Counted from the first letter of the stretch, positions 51,394-59,345 are shown. The stretch is 64,000 nt of DNA from Pontibacillus chungwhensis (GCF_030166655.1 NZ_CP126446.1:1116001-1180000), one strand, 5' to 3'. Translations and numbers: made by a program. The notes: generated by a model from the sequence alone, not told the origin.

Positions 51394-51491
51394 TTAGTTG
51401 AGGGGTCAATGAATCAATAAACAACTTCATTGACATAGAACGTGTCACTATAGTAAATTAGTTGACGGGTCAATAATTGATGCATCAATTA
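51394..51491 (+). promoter_or_regulatory. Operator region of the MarR-nitroreductase operon
   Basis: Two 17-mers, TTAGTTGAGGGGTCAAT (51394-51410) and TTAGTTGACGGGTCAAT (51458-51474), differ at one base and each contain TTGA-N4-TCAA. The second runs straight into a perfect 18-bp palindrome TAATTGATGCATCAATTA (51474-51491) just before the ribosome binding site. A TTGACA element lies at about 51430. Probable autoregulatory MarR sites. Confidence 0.65.
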
Positions 51492-51513
51492 ATTATAGAT
51501 AGGAGGGGGATTG

Positions 51514-51951
51514 TTGACGAAGCAGTATGAAGAAGAAGAGAGAATCATTCTTCAATTAAACGAGATTTATAAGCAGATGAGCCCGAAATTTGAACGCTGT
51601 ACAGGCATTAGCCAGTCTCGGCTTGAGGTTTTGCATAAGTTGATGGAAGTGGATGAAATCAATCAAACGGACCTGAGACGCCAGGTTAACATTGACAGTG
51701 CAGCCGTGACGAGACATTTGAAGCAGCTGGATGAGAAAGGGATCGTCGCCCGTCGCAAGAACCCTGAAGATAACCGGGTCACGTTCGTAAAGCTTACAGA
51801 AGAGGGACGAAGTAAGATCCAGCGTTATTGCCAAGAAAAAGAGACATTTATATCTCAAGTGTTCGAAGGATTCTCAGCACAGGAGCGTTCTGTTCTATCT
51901 GATTTATTAACGAGAGTACAGAACAATGTGCATGACATCGAACATGACTAA
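51514..51951 (+). CDS. MarR-family transcriptional regulator
   Basis: 145 residues, TTG start at 51514, five bases from AGGAGGGGG (an adjacent TTG at 51511 is less well spaced). Winged HTH: INQTDLRRQVNIDSAAVTRH (recognition helix) and the wing RRKNPEDNRVTFVKLTEEG. MarR proteins are dimeric repressors often released by phenolic or oxidant signals. It leads an operon with a nitroreductase and an ABM monooxygenase, a typical quinone/electrophile-defence set, and probably represses itself through the dyads upstream. Confidence 0.9.
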   Translation: MTKQYEEEERIILQLNEIYKQMSPKFERCTGISQSRLEVLHKLMEVDEINQTDLRRQVNIDSAAVTRHLKQLDEKGIVARRKNPEDNRVTFVKLTEEGRSKIQRYCQEKETFISQVFEGFSAQERSVLSDLLTRVQNNVHDIEHD

Positions 51952-51981
51952 CTAAATTTTACGAGTAGAGGAGAATACACC

Positions 51982-52617
51982 ATGACTAAAGCAACAATCA
52001 ACGATTTTAACCATATTATTTCAGGACGTCGTTCCATTCGTAATTACGATCCGTCCGTTAAGATTTCAAAAGAAGAGATGACAGAAATTCTACGAGAAGC
52101 AACAATGGCGCCTTCTTCTGTTAACCTACAGCCTTGGCGTTTTGTCGTAATCGACAGTGAAGAAGGGAAAGAAACCCTTAAGCCACTAGGAAAGTTTAAC
52201 CAAACGCAAATCGAAACATCTTCAGCTGTTGTAGCTGTATTTGTGGATATGAACAGTACAGAATACCTTGAGACCATTTATGATTCAGCTGTCGAACAAG
52301 GCAAAATGCCACAAGAAGTACGTGACCGCCAAGTTCCTGCGATCCAGGGTCTGATCGATCAGATCTCAGAAGAAGCTTATCGTGAAATGAACCTGATCGA
52401 CGGTGGACTTGTTTCTATGCAATTCATGCTAGCTGCACGTGCACATGGCTATGATACAAACCCAATTGGTGGATATGAGAAAGACCAAATCGCAGAAGCA
52501 TACGGTTTAGATAAAGATCGTTACTACCCAGTGATGCTTATCTCAGTCGGAAAAGCAGCTGAAGATGGTTACGAATCTGTACGTCTTCCGATCGATACAA
52601 TCGCAGACTGGAAATAA
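51982..52617 (+). CDS. Nitroreductase family protein
   Basis: 211 residues, ATG after GAGGAGAATACACC. FMN site features: ISGRRSIRNYDPS, MAPSSVNLQPWRFVVID, and DTNPIGGYEK near the C-terminus. Expected to reduce quinones or nitro compounds with NAD(P)H. Second gene of the MarR operon, 30 bp after the regulator. Confidence 0.88.
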   Translation: MTKATINDFNHIISGRRSIRNYDPSVKISKEEMTEILREATMAPSSVNLQPWRFVVIDSEEGKETLKPLGKFNQTQIETSSAVVAVFVDMNSTEYLETIYDSAVEQGKMPQEVRDRQVPAIQGLIDQISEEAYREMNLIDGGLVSMQFMLAARAHGYDTNPIGGYEKDQIAEAYGLDKDRYYPVMLISVGKAAEDGYESVRLPIDTIADWK

Positions 52618-52643
52618 ACTACGAACAGAAAGAAGGAATCCTA

Positions 52644-52940
52644 ATGATTATCACTCACGCTCATTTTCAAGTAAACCCTGAGAAAGAACAAGCTTTCTTG
52701 GAAGAGGTTCGTTCTCTTATTGCAGATTCACGTCAAGAAGACGGCAACATTTCTTATGATTTAATGAAAAGCACAGAACAGGAGAACACGTATACAATGG
52801 TAGAAGTATGGCAGGACCAGGCTTCAGTAGAAGCTCACGGTAAGAGCAGCCACTTCACTGCTTTTGTTGAGAAAGCTCCGCAGTTCCTAACAGCTCCTCT
52901 TGCACTTGAATCGTATGTTGGAGAGAAAATTGAACGCTAA
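52644..52940 (+). CDS. Antibiotic biosynthesis monooxygenase (ABM) family protein
   Basis: 98 residues; dimeric alpha-beta barrel. Features: HFQVNPEKEQAFLEEV, ISYDLMKSTEQENTYTMVEVW and the HGKSSHFTAF segment, matching small quinol monooxygenases such as YgiN. It would act on quinols/quinones with the nitroreductase encoded just upstream. Last gene of the operon. Confidence 0.88.
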   Translation: MIITHAHFQVNPEKEQAFLEEVRSLIADSRQEDGNISYDLMKSTEQENTYTMVEVWQDQASVEAHGKSSHFTAFVEKAPQFLTAPLALESYVGEKIER

Positions 52941-52948
52941 ATAGAGGG

Positions 52949-52982
52949 AAGCACCTGGCTCAATGGCCAGGTGCTTTTTTAT
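52949..52982 (+). terminator. Intrinsic terminator of the MarR operon
   Basis: AGCACCTGGC-TCAAT-GGCCAGGTGCT followed by six T residues. Confidence 0.92.
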
Positions 52983-52992
52983 GGTTGATAAC

Positions 52993-53163
52993 TCCGTGGC
53001 TTTTATCTGAGTGAAAGGTGATTCGGGAAATCACTCGCTTTCCGCGGCGAGCTGGGAAGCCTCCTCAATCGCTACGCGCTTTCCGGGGTCTCCCCTAGGC
53101 TCCTCCTGCCGCAGGAGTCTCGCAATTTCCCGAACCACCTTTGCCATATGTAGAACAACGGAA
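52993..53163 (+). repeat. B-type palindromic intergenic element, complete copy
   Basis: About 170 bp with outer ends TCCGTGG.../...CAACGGA, inner arms GGTGATTCGGGAAATCACTC / GCAATTTCCCGAACCACC and a central AGGAGTCT/AGGCTCCT-type pairing. Same plan as 30996-31175. The following 160 bp to the GNAT gene are AT-rich with no gene seen. Confidence 0.8.
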
Positions 53164-53324
53164 TATTGTTAGGTTCATGCTTATTGAAATTTCAGTCAGG
53201 CACCAAATAATCACTAAGCGAAAACCTTTTTTCTAGCTATTAAGGTCTGGCTGAATTCGAAAAAAGAATTGAGTAGCTAATTATTTTGTGAAAAAATGGA
53301 TAGAAATGAAAAGGGGGTTGTGAG

Positions 53325-53879
53325 TTGGAGAAGTTTGATCTATGTTCTGAAACGGAACGGTTGGTGATTAGACCTCTAAAAGTTGGGGATTATGAAAATT
53401 GGCTGGGGGAATATGAGAAGCGTGCGCCTCGGAAGCATCGATATGATTTTGGCAAGATTGATATGATTGAGTGTACATATGAATGGTTCAATGAGCTTGT
53501 AGCAAATCACCAAAGGCTTGCGAAAGAGGATGTGGCGCATGTGTTCTCTGTTTTTCGTAAAGAAGATGGAGTTCATATTGGAATGGTTGATTTCTCAACG
53601 TTAGACCGTGAGAACTTTAACTGGGCCAGAATTGGCTATACATTCCATAATCAACACTTTAGACATGGGTATGGGAAAGAGGCTGTTAAAGAAGCACTAA
53701 ATATGGCGTTTAAAGAATTGAAATTTAATCGGATAGAAGCTCATATTTATTCTGATAACGAAGCTTCCATTGGACTAGCGATGAAAGTTGGAATGGCTTT
53801 TGAGTGTGTGAAAAAGGACTTTATCTTTGAGGATAACAAGTGGAACGACAATGTAGTGTATTACATACATAGGCACTAG
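53325..53879 (+). CDS. GNAT-family N-acetyltransferase
   Basis: 184 residues, TTG start after AAAGGGGGTTGTGAG. RimJ/RimL-type acetyltransferase: SETERLVIRPLKVGDYENWL at the start, the acetyl-CoA loop RHGYGKEAVKEALNMAF (Q/RxxGxG/A) and IYSDNEASIGLAMKVGMAFE. Acetyl-CoA donor; the acceptor (protein N-terminus, small amine or antibiotic) is unknown. More AT-rich than its neighbours. Confidence 0.87.
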   Translation: MEKFDLCSETERLVIRPLKVGDYENWLGEYEKRAPRKHRYDFGKIDMIECTYEWFNELVANHQRLAKEDVAHVFSVFRKEDGVHIGMVDFSTLDRENFNWARIGYTFHNQHFRHGYGKEAVKEALNMAFKELKFNRIEAHIYSDNEASIGLAMKVGMAFECVKKDFIFEDNKWNDNVVYYIHRH

Positions 53880-53893
53880 CTACGATTAAAGAG

Positions 53894-53951
53894 CAATTTG
53901 GCCGAAGGCTGATGTTCTTTTCTCTAATCATCCAGCCTTTTGGCCAAATTG
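53894..53951. repeat. Long inverted repeat at the 3' end of the coiled-coil gene
   Basis: CAATTTGGCCGAAGGCTG (53894-53911) and CAGCCTTTTGGCCAAATTG (53933-53951) pair almost perfectly; the loop holds the TTA stop of the minus-strand gene. There is no clean T-run on either strand outside the stem, so it is a hairpin terminator of atypical form or a 3'-end stabilising structure. Confidence 0.6.
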
Positions 53952-54724
53952 TTCAGCTTCATATCATGGACACCAGTCTTTTCACTCAGATAATGGATAT
54001 CTACTCTAGTACGGCTTACTTTCTCGTCAATGACGTCTAGCATTGCTTTAATGTCATTTTGCTGAGCGTTCTCAATTCTGTCGAATCGTGTGTCCATGTA
54101 AGAGATTAGATTATCAAAGCGTAAATCCACGCCAGCAAAGCGTTTCTCCATAGTATTGTTCATGGTCTCAAAGGTTGAATCCACGCCAGCAAAGCGTTTC
54201 TCCATAGTATCGTTCAGGGTCTCAAAGCGTGAATCCACGCCAGCAAAACGTTTCTCCATGGTATCGTTCATGGTCTCAAAGCGTGAATCCACGCCAGCAA
54301 AGCGTTCCTCCATGGTATCGTTCATGGTCTCAAAGCGTGAATCCACGCCAGCAAAGCGTTTCTCCATGGTATCGTTCATGGCCTCAAAGCGTGAATCCAC
54401 GCCAGCAAAGCGTTTCTCCATAGTATTGTTTAGGGTCTCAAAGCGTGAATCCATCTCTTCAAAACGCTTATCCATCTGGCCAAGGCGCGTGTCTATGCCC
54501 TCAAAACGCTTATCCATTTGGTCAAGGCGCGTGTCTATGCCCTCAAAACGCTTATCCATTTGGTCAAGACGCGTGTCTATGCCCTCAAAACGCTTATCCA
54601 TCTGGTCAAGGCGTGTGTCTACGCGTTCAAAGCGACGGTCTACATTTTGGAATCCATCATCCACTTTACTTGAAAGGGATTCAATTTGCTCGGAAAGTTT
54701 AAGCAGTAGTTTCTCTTGATCCAT
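53924..54724 (-). CDS. Repeat-rich coiled-coil protein
   Basis: 266 residues; ATG 54724 after AAAGAGGAGGTGAAACG (an upstream frame extension lacks a site). Almost wholly coiled coil. About four 14-residue units (MDKRFEGIDTRLDQ) are followed by about seven 18-residue units (NDTMEKRFAGVDSRFETM), mirrored by 42-bp and 54-bp DNA repeats, so unit number may vary by slippage. A less regular tail (DIKAMLDVIDEKVSRTRVDI) follows. No enzymatic or membrane motif. Possibly a structural or tethering protein. Confidence 0.7.
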   Translation of the reverse strand: MDQEKLLLKLSEQIESLSSKVDDGFQNVDRRFERVDTRLDQMDKRFEGIDTRLDQMDKRFEGIDTRLDQMDKRFEGIDTRLGQMDKRFEEMDSRFETLNNTMEKRFAGVDSRFEAMNDTMEKRFAGVDSRFETMNDTMEERFAGVDSRFETMNDTMEKRFAGVDSRFETLNDTMEKRFAGVDSTFETMNNTMEKRFAGVDLRFDNLISYMDTRFDRIENAQQNDIKAMLDVIDEKVSRTRVDIHYLSEKTGVHDMKLNNLAKRLDD

Positions 54725-54882
54725 TCGTTTCACCTCCTCTTTAGTGATACTATACCATTCTCGAGGAGTGTTCAACCGTCTTGGCGGGGGTTAAAATTTG
54801 GATTTAGAGGTAGTAACAGTCGTGAAAATGATCCTTTCAAAAGCTCAAGATAGGAAAGTAAGGGAGGGTCAAAGACTTTTCT

Positions 54883-55010
54883 GTGAACTACCCACCACTT
54901 ACCACCCTTACGAGTTGCTTGAAGTGGGGGCTTCTTGGGTAATCGCCACTTTTGGTAGCTGACGAAATTGACCAAGCTAACCCTCTTGTTCCAAGAGTTC
55001 ATATCTGTGT
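54883..55010 (-). ncRNA. Possible omega-RNA/reRNA region of TnpB
   Basis: The stretch between the tnpB stop and the right end of the element is structured on the minus strand (CCCCCACTTCAAG and CACCACTTACCACC complementarity) and lies where TnpB guide RNAs are normally encoded. The guide would be read from the flank beyond about 54883. Inferred from family knowledge; boundaries are approximate. Confidence 0.4.
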
Positions 55011-56122
55011 TAGGAACTTACTAATAGGCGAATGCCTTCTTTTTTGATATTGAGTGCTGAATTGTAATCCCTGCTGAGATTTAGACCACATGAACAAGCG
55101 TACACTCTAATGTTCATAGGCATTGGTTGGGTATTCCCACAATTCGAACAAGTCTTTGTAGAAGGGAACCATTTATCTATTTTGATAAGTTGTTTTCCTT
55201 GTTCTTTTAGCTTGTATTGTAAGAAGGAGGTGAACATCCCCCATCCATTATCTGCGACGCTTTTGCCGAATTTGAGTGCTTGTGACATCCCTTTCATGTC
55301 TAAGTCTTCAATCACTATAGCGTCAAAATTAGTAACTAATTCTTTTGATTTATGGTGAAGAAAATTTTTGCGTTGATTGGCGACTTTCTCTTGAATTTTC
55401 GCTACTCGAATACGTTGCTTGTTCCAATTCGAAGAACCTTTCTTTTTTCGAGAAAGTTTGCGATGTTCTGTTGCTAATTTATCAAGCATTTGTCGATAGA
55501 ACTTAGGGTAATTGGCTTTCTCACCCTCACTATCGACAAACAATCCATTCATTGCAAAATCCAAACCGACTACATTTTTTATTTTTTTAGCCTTAACCTC
55601 TGTTTCATATTCTGTAAGGATAGAAACATAATATTTTCCCGATGCTGTCATAGATAAGGTGCAGGATTTGATTTTATATTCTGAAGGGATTTCTCGATGT
55701 TGTTTCATTTTGACCTTTTTTAGTTTAGGTAACTTGATATGACCATCCAACAACTGGATATTACCGTTTACGACATTTGTTGTGTAGCTTTGTTTGTGGC
55801 GCTTGCTTTTGAATTTCGGAAACTTAGCATTCCCTTTGAAAAAGGCTTTATATGCCTTATCTAAATTCAGTTGAGCGTTGGCTAATGCTAACGAGTCTAC
55901 TTCCTTTAGCCATTCATACTCTTTTTTATACTTGGCAGGAGTAGGATGTTTAACGTTTTTCAGGGCATCTTTATCACCTTTTAGGTTTTCATAGGTTTTT
56001 ATGCGTTCTGCCAATATTTTGTTGTAGACAAAGCGAACACAACCAAAGGTTTTACGGATAATCAAAGACTGTTCATCACTTGGATATATTCTGAATTTGT
56101 ATGCTTTATTCTGTTTAGCCAT
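55010..56122 (-). CDS. tnpB: TnpB RNA-guided nuclease (IS605 OrfB)
   Basis: 370 residues. N-terminal KAYKFRIYPSDEQSLIIRKT, RuvC acidic residues in VGLDFAMNGLF (D), AIVIEDLDMKGMSQ (E) and LSRDYNSALNI (D), and the zinc finger TKTCSNCGNT...YACSCG. All catalytic residues are present, so the protein looks active. TnpB proteins are omega-RNA-guided DNA nucleases that help retain the element. Encoded 11 bp after tnpA. Confidence 0.92.
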   Translation of the reverse strand: MAKQNKAYKFRIYPSDEQSLIIRKTFGCVRFVYNKILAERIKTYENLKGDKDALKNVKHPTPAKYKKEYEWLKEVDSLALANAQLNLDKAYKAFFKGNAKFPKFKSKRHKQSYTTNVVNGNIQLLDGHIKLPKLKKVKMKQHREIPSEYKIKSCTLSMTASGKYYVSILTEYETEVKAKKIKNVVGLDFAMNGLFVDSEGEKANYPKFYRQMLDKLATEHRKLSRKKKGSSNWNKQRIRVAKIQEKVANQRKNFLHHKSKELVTNFDAIVIEDLDMKGMSQALKFGKSVADNGWGMFTSFLQYKLKEQGKQLIKIDKWFPSTKTCSNCGNTQPMPMNIRVYACSCGLNLSRDYNSALNIKKEGIRLLVSS

Positions 56123-56133
56123 ATCAATTCACC

Positions 56134-56532
56134 TCACTTTATTCCTTGATTTTCAATGTATTTTTTAACCACCTCAATAGGTGAACCACCAGTGGTCAAC
56201 AGACAAAAACTTCTTGACCAAAACATTTCTTTCCATAACTTCTTTCGCACAAAAGGAAATTCTTTTTTGATAAGTCTTGAACTGGCACTTTTATAGGCAT
56301 TGATGAACTTTGATAGTTCGGTATTAGGATGAGCTTTGAACAAAATATGAACGTGGTCAATATCGTGGTTCCATTCGACCAACGTAATGTTGTATTTCTC
56401 ACCCAACGATACAAACTTTTCTTTCGAATAATCTGAAATGGTGTCATCAATGACGTTCCTTCTATATTTCACAACCAATACCAAATGGTAATACATCAAG
56501 AACACTGAATGATTATTACTATCTAAATTCAT
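56134..56532 (-). CDS. tnpA: IS200-type Y1 (HUH) transposase
   Basis: 132 residues. HUH motif in HDIDHVHILFKAHP, catalytic tyrosine in EVVKKYIENQG, and the family start YYHLVLVVKYRRNVI. It moves the element as single-stranded DNA using the end hairpins. Complete and apparently intact, with tnpB directly downstream. Confidence 0.92.
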   Translation of the reverse strand: MNLDSNNHSVFLMYYHLVLVVKYRRNVIDDTISDYSKEKFVSLGEKYNITLVEWNHDIDHVHILFKAHPNTELSKFINAYKSASSRLIKKEFPFVRKKLWKEMFWSRSFCLLTTGGSPIEVVKKYIENQGIK

Positions 56533-56771
56533 TGTTATATCAGCCCTTATACGTTATAAGACTGATTATACCACATTGAGATAAAAGGCAGTTACTTTTG
56601 GGCTATCGCCCAACCGAAATTCATCTCCCCCTTACCGTTGGGCTACGCCCTTCACACGCTTGAAGAGGGAGACTTCTTTCGAAAGTTAGTTAAAATTTCG
56701 TGTTAGGATTGAAACATCCCAAGCCGTTTTCTCGTAGTACTTGAAAAGACATGCTTTAGGGGGGAGTAAAA

Positions 56772-57044
56772 ATGGAGGTTGAGGACCGTAAACGGCCGAA
56801 GAAAAGATGGTTTGTGATCCCTTTTATAGGGGGCGGAATCATGCTTCTCATTGCACTCATTGGGGTCATTCATAGGATAACGCCTCAGGTTGGAGTGTGG
56901 GCACCGCCAGACACAAGTGATTTAGTTGAGATCATCATCTACCCCCTTATCGTTGCTTCATTCTTTATCACAAGCGGAGTTCTAAAAATGATCCTTTACT
57001 TCAAGGAGATAAAACGAATGGAGAAGGATAAGGCTTGTACATAA
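56772..57044 (+). CDS. Small membrane protein, 90 aa
   Basis: ATG after TAGGGGGGAGTAAAA. Basic N-terminus (RKRPKKRW), two helices (about 14-32 and 54-76) and a charged tail. No recognised family. Adjacent to the insertion sequence but apparently intact. Confidence 0.55.
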   Translation: MEVEDRKRPKKRWFVIPFIGGGIMLLIALIGVIHRITPQVGVWAPPDTSDLVEIIIYPLIVASFFITSGVLKMILYFKEIKRMEKDKACT

Positions 57045-57089
57045 TTGACTCCCTTATGACATAGGTTTGATGTAAAGGGGAGGGGTCTC

Positions 57090-57257
57090 ATGACATATGC
57101 GAAGATCTTTCTGACAAACGGGAAGGCTTATGTGATCGAATGCAGCGACAGGGATGAGTTTCTAGATCTATTGGAGGACAGCGGACTGGTTGAGATTGAA
57201 GAAGATATTATTATTAATCCATTACAAGTCTGTTCAGTGGAATTTGAAGAGAAATAA
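57090..57257 (+). CDS. Small acidic protein, 55 aa
   Basis: ATG five bases after AGGGGAGGGG. MTYAKIFLTNGKAYVIECSD followed by an acidic helix and INPLQVCSVEFEEK; a small beta-alpha-beta-like fold, cytoplasmic. No family recognised. The strong ribosome binding site supports expression. Confidence 0.5.
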   Translation: MTYAKIFLTNGKAYVIECSDRDEFLDLLEDSGLVEIEEDIIINPLQVCSVEFEEK

Positions 57258-57276
57258 GATTAATTTTGTGAAATAT

Positions 57277-57304
57277 TTGAAAATATAGAAAAATACGTTA
57301 TAAT
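57277..57304 (+). promoter_or_regulatory. Sigma-A promoter of the second Cys-peptide gene
   Basis: TTGAAA (57277-57282), 16-bp spacer, TATAAT (57299-57304), 34 bp before the start codon. Confidence 0.65.
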
Positions 57305-57337
57305 GAAGCCTAACTCCGAATAGAAAGGTGATGGATA

Positions 57338-57475
57338 ATGGACAAACTCAAAAAAGTAGGTCTAGCAGGAGCCTTAGCTTTTGGATTTATGGCAGGCGCA
57401 TCAGTGATCGACGCGGATGAGGAGGAAGAAGCCTATCCGGCGTGTGAGTCCTGGTATTATGAATGGGATTGCTAA
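57338..57475 (+). CDS. Small secreted peptide precursor, ACESWYY family, member 2
   Basis: 45 residues. ATG 57338 after GAAAGGTGAT. Signal-like N-terminus MDKLKKVGLAGALAFGFMAG, an acidic stretch (DADEEEEA) and the terminal peptide YPACESWYYEWDC. It shares with the gene at 49336-49470 both the N-terminal pattern (M-x-x-L-K-K-x-G-x-x-G-A-L) and the C-terminal A-C-E-S-W-Y-Y-x-x-D-C. The two Cys could form a ring. It has its own promoter and terminator, which supports a real gene. Role unknown. Confidence 0.65.
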   Translation: MDKLKKVGLAGALAFGFMAGASVIDADEEEEAYPACESWYYEWDC

Positions 57476-57499
57476 TACTTAAGGGGCTGTAGGCTCCGT

Positions 57500-57543
57500 T
57501 AAGAGGAGGACGAAATCCATAGCGGATTCGTCCTCTTCTTTTG
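57500..57543 (+). terminator. Intrinsic terminator after the peptide gene
   Basis: GAGGACGAAATCC-ATAG-CGGATTCGTCCTC forms a long stem with one mismatch, then a CT/T-rich run. Confidence 0.85.
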
Positions 57544-57573
57544 CTTTTGAAAAAAATGAAGAAGGTGTACATA

Positions 57574-58272
57574 ATGATAAAAAGAATCGCAGGAGTGCTT
57601 CTGCTCCTTTTTATAGGAACAGGGTGCTCTGGCGGTGAAACAGAGGTCGTCAAAGGCATCGTCCATCAGATCAATGCCGATCATTCGTTTGTGCTTTATG
57701 TGGGTGATTCACTATCAGAGGGTGAACGAATTACCGGAAATTTTGATAGAGAAGAGGAGCTTATTGAAGCCTTTGTTGTGGAGGTGGATGAGGATACGGA
57801 TCTACAAGGTGAGGTGACAGACTTCGATCACTTACAATTAAATCAAAAAGTTGAAGTGACGTTGTCTAAGAATTATAAGAGAGAGTACGTAACCGTCCAT
57901 ACGTTGTTTAAAGAGCATGGGAAGATGAATTCGTATACCCCTGAAGAGATTACGACGAAACGGTATACAGAAGACGACCTAGTTGAGGAGATGAAGGCTA
58001 GTAGCGGGAACTATGCTCTTTATATTTATGATACAACGTCAAAAGAACCTGGCGGAAGTATCGATGATTACCTCGGAGGACTGAATAGCAAAGAAACGTT
58101 TAGTCGAGTGAATGTTCGGTTCGACGTAAGTAAAGTTAAGAACGAAGAGGAACTCCTCGGGGTACATAAGAATGATGTAACGTATGTGGTCCTAAATCAT
58201 GAAGAGGTGGTTTTACAAACAACAGAGCTCGAGGAGCTTCAATCGTTTGTAGAATCCGTTTCAGAATCATAG
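57574..58272 (+). CDS. Hypothetical lipoprotein
   Basis: 232 residues; ATG 57574 after GAAGAAGGTG. A lipoprotein signal with lipobox IGTGC (MIKRIAGVLLLLFIGTGCSG). An N-terminal OB-like/DUF3221-like region (VKGIVHQINADHSFVLYVGD) and a second alpha/beta region (residues 140-230) follow. Anchored on the outer face of the membrane. Family assignment is weak. Confidence 0.7.
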   Translation: MIKRIAGVLLLLFIGTGCSGGETEVVKGIVHQINADHSFVLYVGDSLSEGERITGNFDREEELIEAFVVEVDEDTDLQGEVTDFDHLQLNQKVEVTLSKNYKREYVTVHTLFKEHGKMNSYTPEEITTKRYTEDDLVEEMKASSGNYALYIYDTTSKEPGGSIDDYLGGLNSKETFSRVNVRFDVSKVKNEEELLGVHKNDVTYVVLNHEEVVLQTTELEELQSFVESVSES

Positions 58273-58281
58273 TTCGAAGAG

Positions 58282-58314
58282 AAGGCTTATCCTAATGAAG
58301 GATAAGCCTTTTTA
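58282..58314 (+). terminator. Intrinsic terminator, probably bidirectional
   Basis: AAGGCTTATCCT-AATGA-AGGATAAGCCTT followed by T residues; lies between convergent genes. Confidence 0.9.
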
Positions 58315-58316
58315 CA

Positions 58317-59228
58317 TTACACGTTGAATCCCTCTGCAGGCTGAATGGCTTTTGTCTTCCTTGATTCTTGAACCATCAGTACGGAACCAATGACAAAAGC
58401 GATTCCGGCGTACTGCCAGATCGTTAGCGTTTCGTTAAAGAGGAGGAAGCCGGTGATAGACGCGACCACTGGTTCAATCGTGGCAATAATGGAAGCACGG
58501 CTTGATTCGACATATTCAAGTCCCTTCGTGTACAAGACAAAAGGAAGCATTGTAGAAACAAACCCAAGCCCCGCAATAAGTCCCCAAACTTCCCACTGTG
58601 AAAATATTGCTATCCTTTCACCTAATCCGCTAAACGGCAAGACGGCAACTGCTGCAAACAAAAAGGTATACACCGTAACCGTCAGTGAGTTGTGTTTACG
58701 GAGAGCGTATTTTCCAAAGATGCTGTAAAGGGCATAAAAGAATCCGGATCCAAGGCCGAGCAATAGGCCGTATAGGGAAATCGAGCCCTGCACATCTGGG
58801 AATAAGCCGATCACAAGCGTGCACCCGACTAGTGTCGTGAGTAAAGCGGTGATTTTGCGAAGCGTCAGGGCTTCTTTGAATAAGAAAAAGGACAAAATCG
58901 TCACAAAAGCGGGCGCTGTATATAATAGAACAAACGCGATCGATATGGACGTGACCTCCATCGCGCTGAACAAACACCAGTTGAAAAGAACGATGCTGAT
59001 GATGCCTGTTCCGATAAAGTAGCGGCTATCGGACAGAGGGATGCGAAAGAGCCTATGATCTTTCTTTATCACGTAAGCACTCATAAAGATCGCAGCCATA
59101 GTGACTCGCAGGGTTACGACCTGAATAGGGGTAAACCCTTTTTCGTATAGAGATGATACAAATATGCCTATGATTCCCCAAAGGCATGCACCTAGTGCGA
59201 TCGAAATCATAGCGCTTCGTTGTTTCAT
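58317..59228 (-). CDS. EamA/DMT-family permease
   Basis: 303 residues; ATG 59228 (GGAGGGG seven bases before it) rather than the upstream 59246. Ten membrane helices in two EamA halves (SIALGACLWGIIGIFVSSLY and LLGLGSGFFYALYSIFGKYA mark the starts). Typical end of the second half: YVESSRASIIATIEPVVASI. Members export or import amino acids, sugars or other metabolites; the substrate is unknown. Confidence 0.88.
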   Translation of the reverse strand: MKQRSAMISIALGACLWGIIGIFVSSLYEKGFTPIQVVTLRVTMAAIFMSAYVIKKDHRLFRIPLSDSRYFIGTGIISIVLFNWCLFSAMEVTSISIAFVLLYTAPAFVTILSFFLFKEALTLRKITALLTTLVGCTLVIGLFPDVQGSISLYGLLLGLGSGFFYALYSIFGKYALRKHNSLTVTVYTFLFAAVAVLPFSGLGERIAIFSQWEVWGLIAGLGFVSTMLPFVLYTKGLEYVESSRASIIATIEPVVASITGFLLFNETLTIWQYAGIAFVIGSVLMVQESRKTKAIQPAEGFNV

Positions 59229-59278
59229 GTGCGCCCCTCCGTTCATGCTTTTGGTCTAAGGTACCATATTTTACATGA

Positions 59279-59345
59279 GGGGTGCATCCGTTAGCTTTGG
59301 ATAGTGCTAAGGTGGATCGGGAAATCACTCCCTTTCCGCGGCGAG
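59279..59345 (+). repeat. Fragment of B-type palindromic element
   Basis: GGGTGCATCCGTTAGC then GGTGGATCGGGAAATCACTC and CCTTTCCGCGGCGAG: only the left half, as at 1744-1810. Both fragments stop at the same GCGGCGAG position, a sign of a common truncation point. Confidence 0.65.

Larger units (their letters stand above)
54883..56660 (-). mobile_element. IS200/IS605-family insertion sequence (tnpA plus tnpB)
   Basis: Two co-oriented genes, Y1 transposase (56134-56532) and TnpB (55010-56122), with subterminal hairpins as expected for this family. On the tnpA side are TTGGGC-TATC-GCCCAA (56597-56612) and GGGC-TAC-GCCC (near 56640). The other end, read on the minus strand, carries GAAGCCCCCACTT and GGTGGTAAGTGGTGGGTAG followed by TTCAC (to about 54883), the usual right-end style. 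Exact ends are estimates. IS605 elements have no terminal inverted repeats or target duplications. Confidence 0.8.

Noticed and set aside
54156-54719. 187-codon plus-strand frame opposite the coiled-coil gene
   Set aside because: Antisense shadow of an 18-residue repeat; the minus strand has the ribosome binding site and heptad pattern.
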